This document shows, in pieces, positions 57,415 through 64,000 of a DNA stretch of 64,000 nucleotides. The notes beneath the pieces were generated by a model. That model was given only the letters and a program-made list of their open reading frames with translations, was not told the origin of the DNA and did not search any database. The stretch is taken from NCBI GenBank assembly GCA_963691655.1, contig OY829328.1:70932400-70996399 (forward strand). Reading direction: 5' to 3'. A program made the translations under genes and the position numbers. The stretch is from Toxonevra muliebris (lineage: Eukaryota > Arthropoda > Insecta > Diptera > Pallopteridae). Every line of letters starts with the position of its first letter. Position 1 is the stretch's first letter.

Positions 57415-59910
57415 GATTTAATACATATTGTTTAAATGAAACAGCAAAAAACACACATAAACATTAAAATAAAACAAAACACAATACAATACAACAAAAA
57501 ACAAAATTAATATATATATAAAATAATATAACATAAACAAATGAAGGAAAGAAGAAGCACAGGAAATGCAGAAAGAAGAAGCAGAAACGCAAGTAAGACT
57601 CTTAGCGCAAAGGAAGAAAAATTAGAGGAGAATAAAACGAATCCGAAAAAAAGAGTATGTTAAACAAAAAGGATAATAAATTAAAGGACCCAACGTTTTT
57701 TTTTTTTTTTTTTTTTTTGCTTTTCTTGCATGCAAAGAAAAGAAGCAGAGAAAAAATTTATTAAAAAGAAAATGAGAAAGAAAATGTATGACACAGAAAA
57801 GAAACGCAGAAATTGTTAAAAAAGAAAAAAAAAACAAAAATCTTAGCATAATTTCATTTGTTAGTTTTTATAATGAATTAATTAATTTTTACGTTTTTTA
57901 TTTTAATGAATTAATTTTTGTTTGTTAAAGAATTTTTTCGCTCATAATTAATTTAGTTGTTAAAAAACGTAAGTTGTTTTTCTTAAAAAATATATGACAT
58001 AATTAAATAATTTTCAATATGCGTTTAATGATGACGTTGATGATGAATTTATATATATTATATTTTAAACTTAAACTGAATTTTTAGATAAAGCAGTTAT
58101 AAAAAAAAAATAAAAAATATAGACAAAAAACAAATAACAAGAAAAAATTGCGCGTAAATTTGTGTTAAGTTATTTTGTTTTAAATTATTATTATAATTAT
58201 TATTTCTTTTTTTGTGTGTGTAATTTTATTAAACATTAAATATACTTGTTAAATATTTAAATAAATTTATGTTTTTTCTTTTCTCTTGCTGTATTATTTA
58301 AAAAATTACCTACTTGTGTTAAATATTTAAATATTTTCAAAATTTAGTATTTAAAAGAAAATGTATAAAAAAAAACAAAACCTAAAAAAAAAAAAAAACA
58401 ATATTTAATTTTGACAATATTGAGGAAATATATGCTAGAAATTCCAGAAAAAAAAATAAAATTATGGAAACAAGGGAAATTTTATAAAGTAAAAAAAAAA
58501 ACAAAGAAAAAAAAAAGTAATTAAAAAACTGATAACTGAAAAAATTTCCAATAAATTAAAAGTTGAAAATTTTACCAAAAATGAGAAGAAAAAAAAACAC
58601 AAAAATATTTAAAACTCCAAAGCGAGTTTTAAATGCAAATGGGAAATGCAAAGAGAAATAAGTAAAACAAAAACGAAGAAGTAAAAGAAAAACTATTGGG
58701 TTGACTTAAGTAGTATTATTATGAAAAAAGAAGAAGAAAAAAAAACAAATATATAAATAAAATATATATTTAAAACAAAACTATTTTAATTAACAACTAT
58801 GTGCAATTCTTATTCAAAAACAAACAAAAAAATAAAAATAAATAAATTCAGTTTGAAAATATTAATGTAAAATGAAATAAAAGAAAGAAAAAAACTTTTG
58901 CACAAGCAAAAAACAAAACAATTTACAAACAAACAAAAAGACATTATTTTGTGCTTATTTTTAAATATATATAATTTTATATTTAATTAACACTTGAAAA
59001 CTTAACAAAACAAACAAAAAATAACTAAAAAAAACACACAGTAAATAATAAAAACAATAGAGAGGAGAATTTAAAACATAAAGTAAAAAACTTTATTTAA
59101 AAAAAAAAATACATAAAAATAAAAGAAATAAGCTAAAGCAGAAACAAACAAACAAAAAATAAATAAATAGATAAAGCTCGATATTAATTTTAAGTTAAAA
59201 ACAAACAAAAGAAAAAACAAAACCCAACACAAAGCAACATTTTTTTCTGTTTTCTTTTTTTGTTTTTTGTGAAATAAAATATTTTTGAAGATTTTTTATT
59301 AAATATTTCAAAGTAATCTATCTCTAAATGTAGTTACAAAAACAAGCAAGAGAATCAATATAAGTTAAAAGAAAAAAAAAAGATAAAACATTTAAGCAAA
59401 AGAGAATGCGAAAAACAAAAATCTCTAACTATAATTTAAATAATTTAAAACAAAGCAAATTGAAATTTAAATTAAATAGCGTTGAAAGCGAAATTAGAAA
59501 ACAACAAAAAGATATCAGCAATAAAGGCAACAACCATATCAAAAAAAAAAAAGAAAGAAAAAAATGGCGTATTCAAAAACAAAACAAAAGGGAAAAATAT
59601 TTTTGAAATTAAAAAAAAAAAATTTTGCAGCACACACACACATACATACATACATTTTTTTTAACTTAAGCTTAAAAACTAAACACAGGGAGAGCAAAAA
59701 TTGAGAAAAAAAAACCAAACAAATTATAAAATTTTTATTAAGCTAAATTTTAAAAGTAAAAAATATAAAACTAGTATGCAAAATTTCAGGAAATCAACGA
59801 AATTATTGTTTAATTGTAAACTAATTTTTTTGTTTTTGTTTTTTTTTTTTTATACATGTGCAAGTTTTCGTTGAACTTTCGTGGAAATTTTAAAGAATTT
59901 ATAATAAATT
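57415..59910 (+). other. sm: Probable sm 3' UTR, extremely A-rich
   Basis: Follows the sm stop codon without any coding pattern. The strand is dominated by A, with many poly-A runs, a T run near 57696-57719, and several AATAAA polyadenylation-type hexamers, for example at 59273-59278 and 59903-59908. The true cleavage site cannot be chosen from sequence alone. The short open frames here (57622-57849, 59406-59664) are low-complexity. Confidence 0.5.
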
Positions 59911-61880
59911 GTTAAGTTTGAAATTATTAAAAAGCTATGTTAGAAACTTAAATTGCAATAGACAATGGAGTTAATAATTGTTAATATGCCCAATGGCCTA
60001 TTTCTAGTACACTTCAAAAAGTTTTGTTTTCGATTGAATATATTCTCATTAAATGAAAGTCGAAACATTTCTGAAGTGACCTGCATATGGGTCAATGGGC
60101 ATATCTGGGTTGAATTCAATGAATAAGGCATTGGTTTTAAATGAAATCAGTGCAAGTGGCATTGAATAAAGTCATTGCTAATTAAAAACCATTTAAATGG
60201 CACTGAACTTATCGAATGACATCTATAAAACAATTTAATGTCAATTTGAATGCCACTTTAATTGATAATTGAGTAATTAATAGCCAAAATTTCTTTAGAA
60301 CTAAATTGTGTTAATTCCAATTGAAAGAAAGTTCAATGCCAATAAAAAATGTTTCAATTGGAATTGTGAAACTTCAAAGAGATTTCAATCTTTTGAATTG
60401 GCTTTACTTTCATATATAACTAATTCCAAAGTTTCATGTATGATTTACATAAATGCACCATCAGTTTTCGAGATATGCGCAGTGAAGCAGTGATGAATGA
60501 AATGCGTTCAAATTTTAGTTTTTAACAAATTATTGCACTGCGAAGAAAAGAAAATACGCGAATGAGAAGGAGAGCGACCAGCAAGAGAAGCAAAGAGAGA
60601 ATGTTAACAGTTTTACTGAAGAGAGAGAGAGAGAGAAAGAGAATATTACTAAATTGATAGAAGAGTGTGTGATTGGAAAGAAAAATGAAAAGCCAAATGC
60701 CTCGAACAGATGTCGTTACTCGAGTTATATACAGAAGTTTCTATGCACCAAACTGCAAAAAACACTTTCGAGAATGTGCTTGCACTCTTTATATTTCTCT
60801 CTTTCTCTCACGATGCTCATATCTTATACTTTGACACTGATGAAAATGCACAACAAAACAGCTAGTAAATACCCGCACTTGCATTTCATTACTCTTTCTG
60901 CAGCTAGAAATGATTACCCTCTCACTTTCTTCATTGCGGGCAGTGTAAAATGAGTGGACTCCCGAGAGTAAAGAGAGTAATTCACAGAGCATTTTTGAGC
61001 GTGCAATTTTTATTCTATGAATGAATAATTCTGCCAACTAGAATATCACGAAGCTTGTAAGCTTCGTTGCTAGCGCACTTCGGCTTAGCTATGTTAAAAG
61101 CTTTATGACAACATCTATGTAAGTGACTGCTTTCACTTATGCGTCTCTTACACGGTCAATCATTTGACGTCAAGCATGTATACGTGTGGATAGATGCTAG
61201 CCCTTAAGCATATCAATCAATTACGTCAAATTTTTATTGTTTTGAAATTTTTGTGGTATATGGACATGCGACATAATTCTAAAATTTGTTCTCAGTGTAT
61301 TGACTTTTGTCTTTTCTGCTTTTGGATTTTTTACTCTGTATTTTTCCAGCAGAATCTATAATTCTGGCGCTTTTTTATTTCTATCACTATGGTCTTTTGA
61401 TTTTACGTCCCACAGAGTAGATAAAGTCCGCTGTGTTTCAATAAATTGCGACAAATTCCCGCTTCGCTATTTGCATCTAGCATCTTTACGGCACAACAAA
61501 AATAAACAAACTGCCGAAAACATGTCAATCAAGCTCTTTCATGGCTCCATCGGCTTGTCCAGCATCGTGAAATATTTACATAAATCATTTTGATTTTGGT
61601 CAAGCAAGTCAACGTCATCTGTGCGTCGCATACACTCACATTTTCACTAATACATGCAAATGATTGATCGTGTAAGGGCATCACAATATTTGAATTTAAA
61701 TCACCGTTCCTCAGAGCTCAAAGTTCATTCACTACATTTTCAATATTCCCTTGGGTCTTTCTCCTGCTTTATTATAAAGCCTCTTGAGCTGTGTCGCGTG
61801 TATGTCTATGGACAGCTTTCCCGCGAAGACACATTTTTTTTTTTTGGAACAGACAAAAGAAGTATTCAAGAATACAGCAC
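59911..61880. other. No gene recognised
   Basis: Downstream of sm. Around 60050-60450 the words AATGGCA, GAATGCC and AATTGAA recur loosely. A GA run lies near 60619-60640. The overlapping open frames at 60654-61037 on opposite strands and at 61300-61593 have no recognisable domain. Confidence 0.4.
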
Positions 61881-63395
61881 TCAGACAAGTTTTACGTCCA
61901 TTGCACTATATCCTGTGTTCCCTGTGTGTTTATTAATAAATCTGTGCAGATCCTGCGGTGTTAGAAAGCTCAGGTGTTCGTCTCCCAACACTCCAGTACC
62001 AAATATGCTTACTCTGATCTGACAGAAGCAGACACTAAGAAAGTGGTCCGCCGCCTCTTCACATTCTTCCTCCAATCCACAGGAAGCACAGAAGGCACTA
62101 GCTCCTAGGCCAATCATATGCAAATGTTTGGCCCAATAGAAATGACCTGTATAAAATCCTTTCTGTTAAGTGATAACAGAAAGTCTGTTAGATGCTTCGA
62201 GATAACAGGTGGCATGATCTGTCTGTCTAAAGACCCTCAAGGCCTTCCCATTTACGATTGTGGGTCAAGTCGACCCACTCATTAATGGTGGTCTTGATGG
62301 CTGTAGACGACAAAGAGAGTACAGGTTCTGGGCCCAGGAAACCAGTTTCCGAACCCTTTCTGGCCTGAAGGTCAGCCGATTCATTTCCTGAAATTCCTGA
62401 GTGTCCAGGAACCCATATCAATAGCAGGCTTTTGTGTTTTCCAACATACATCGTCTTGCGGTACAGTTCAGAAAGCACTGGACACCCTCAATGCGTTTAG
62501 CCTTTGAACGACTAGAACATCCTTAATTTTGTGCGACTTTTTTGCACCTGCCTCAATGGGTGCTGAGTATAACACCACAGAGTGGACTCCTACACTCACC
62601 TCCAGCTGTTCTCTTTTCTTTCTTGTGCTCAAAAGCACGATTTCCATATTTTGGGCTGCCAATTTCAATTTTGCCCCGCGTTTTACCATCGCCACACTCT
62701 AGAGATTGCAGCATTGCAGACTAAATGCAAATCTTCCAGTCTCTTTGATACTGCCACCAACGTTATCTTAAACCTATTACCTTATACTCTTTGACCCCAT
62801 CATCTGTGTCATATTAGAGTCACCTGTTGCTTAAGTAGCAACCGATAATACGCCGTAGGTATAATGGCACATCATAGCTCTCCAGTGCCCGCATGATCTG
62901 CTTCCAGTTCGCAGAGTTGAAAGCGTTTTTAACATCCAGCGTTACAATTGTGCAATATTTTTTCTGTCACCGATTGGCGCTCGTTGCTTATATATCCATA
63001 ATAGCGGGGATCGCCCCTTGCGAAAACCAAACTGGCAGTCAGATATATCTACTGGCCTCTCCAGATACTCCTGCAATCTGTCGCATATAATGTGCACCAA
63101 TATTTTGCTAGCTATGTCCAGCATACATAGCTAGCAAACGGTATGATAATAGTTGCTCTGGCGGTTTTCCCGGTTTTGGGAGCAGCACCAATCTTTCCTT
63201 TTTGCACAAATCGGAAAAAACTCCTTCTTTCAAGTAGACATTGTATAGCTCCACAAAAACATCTAGTCTGTATTTCACTGCCGCCTTGAGAGCTACATTT
63301 GAACTTCCATCTAGACAGCCCTGGCGCTTTGTTGTCGTGGATTCGTTGCAGAATCGATAAGACTTCACGTCTCGTTACGCATGGCAGTCTCAAGT
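61881..63395 (-). pseudogene. I-group non-LTR retrotransposon remnant (RT and RNase H)
   Basis: Read right to left. RT start near 63390-63130: RREVLSILQRIHDNKAPGLS (the NKAPG motif), LVLLPKPGKPPE, then MLDIASKILVHIICDRLQEY and SDCQFGFRKGRSPL (63120-62990). A large part of the RT core is missing. Then remnants at 62695-62470 (KLAAQNMEIVLLSTRKKREQ, SVGVHSVVLYSAP) precede RNase H remains at 62430-62340 (LLIWVPGHSGISGNESADLQ) and a Cys-rich C-terminus at 62123-61881 (CASCGLEEECEEAADHFLSV). The order RT, RNase H, CxxC/H fits I/LOA-type LINEs. Many frameshifts and deletions make it dead. It differs from the remnant at 39062-40438. Confidence 0.83.
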
Positions 63396-64000
63396 CTGTA
63401 GTTCTCTATGTGTTTATAACATAAATCAGCGGTGCCCAAAAGAGCATACTCGCTCGTAGAAAAGCTTTTGAGCTTTCACATATGCACAAAGTTTATTCAC
63501 ACAACAGAAAATCAGTCGATCATCAACATTCATGCTAGCAGGTTGATGCTGACACTTTTTAACTATGCAGAGAAAAAAATTTGCGAAACATTTAACGGTG
63601 AACCCGAAACTTAATACGTCAATGTACAGTAGCACGTGTAAGAAAATTTTATGTAGAGAAGTATTATCGCACTTGTCAAGCAAATTACGATAAGAGGAAT
63701 TTGTTATTGCGTTGAAGCCGAAAGTTCTTGAAAAAATTATTCTTAAATAAAGTAATTCACTGGAATTAAAAAATGATGACATTGATTTTAAATTTGTATA
63801 ACGAAAAGTTTCTTTTTTATAATTCGTATGATTTTTTATGAAAAATGAGAGAATTATAGACAAATAAGAGTATACGATACCGAATAATGGTACATACACA
63901 TTGAAGACAGCAGCTACACAAACACATGACTACGAAATTCTGTCGGCTACAACTGTCGCCGTGCAGTCAGCTACTAAACATAATGGAAGCGGCACCACCT
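63396..64000. other. No gene recognised
   Basis: AT-rich right edge of the window. An open frame at 63426-63899 on the minus strand (157 codons) shows no domain that I know, and its composition is that of AT-rich non-coding DNA. Confidence 0.4.

Noticed and set aside
63426..63899. 157-codon open frame on the minus strand
   Set aside because: No known domain and AT-rich codon use; not supported by splice signals or neighbours.

Overview
The window looks like nuclear DNA of a fly (Diptera, probably a schizophoran; family not determinable by eye). It is very AT-rich and littered with CAA, CA and poly-A/T microsatellites and insect-type transposable elements. Its only recognisable cellular gene is the 3' part of the hnRNP L homologue, called smooth (sm) in Drosophila. 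Three exons lie on the + strand: 36061-36336 (end of RRM3 and the linker), 36417-36621 (most of RRM4) and 57278-57414 (last RRM4 strand, C-terminus and stop). They join in frame at canonical GT/AG sites. The intron between the last two is about 20.7 kb and full of transposons. No earlier sm exon was recognised upstream, so 1-36060 is probably upstream intron, but this is not proven.

Layout: 1-9 kb holds AT-rich sequence, a 202-bp tandem array (2.1-3.1 kb) and a T-rich degenerate array (4.7-6.8 kb). 9-15 kb holds a dead DD37E transposase, tRNA-derived SINE copies and a dead jockey-like LINE. 16-25.5 kb holds two foldback elements with CACTGT ends and TAA target duplications, another SINE, and a dead LINE split by a hAT-like foldback. 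27.5-33.3 kb holds an intact maT-type (DD37D) transposon, a dead DD34D mariner and two LINE fragments. 34.9-36.0 kb is a tandem 486-bp repeat carrying hammerhead-ribozyme motifs, inserted directly in front of the sm exon at 36061. The 20.7-kb sm intron holds an I-group LINE, further ribozyme-repeat copies, a second DD37E element, a second maT copy with an open frame, an unclassified duplicated element with a 19-bp target duplication, and a 1.6-kb GA/CT array. After the sm stop comes an A-rich probable 3' UTR (57.4 to about 59.9 kb), then a decayed I-group LINE (61.9-63.4 kb).

The most notable item is the ribozyme repeat family. The unit has the full hammerhead layout: stem I, CTGATGA, stem II, GAAA, a short palindromic stem III and a GTC cleavage site. 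It occurs as a dimeric insertion with a perfect 10-bp target duplication, and its left end lies a few bases from the predicted cleavage site. A second copy, antisense to sm, ends at the same 3' position and keeps an intact core. The copies in sm-sense orientation carry core mutations. It resembles the retrozyme and Penelope-associated hammerhead elements known in animals, but no reverse transcriptase is attached here.
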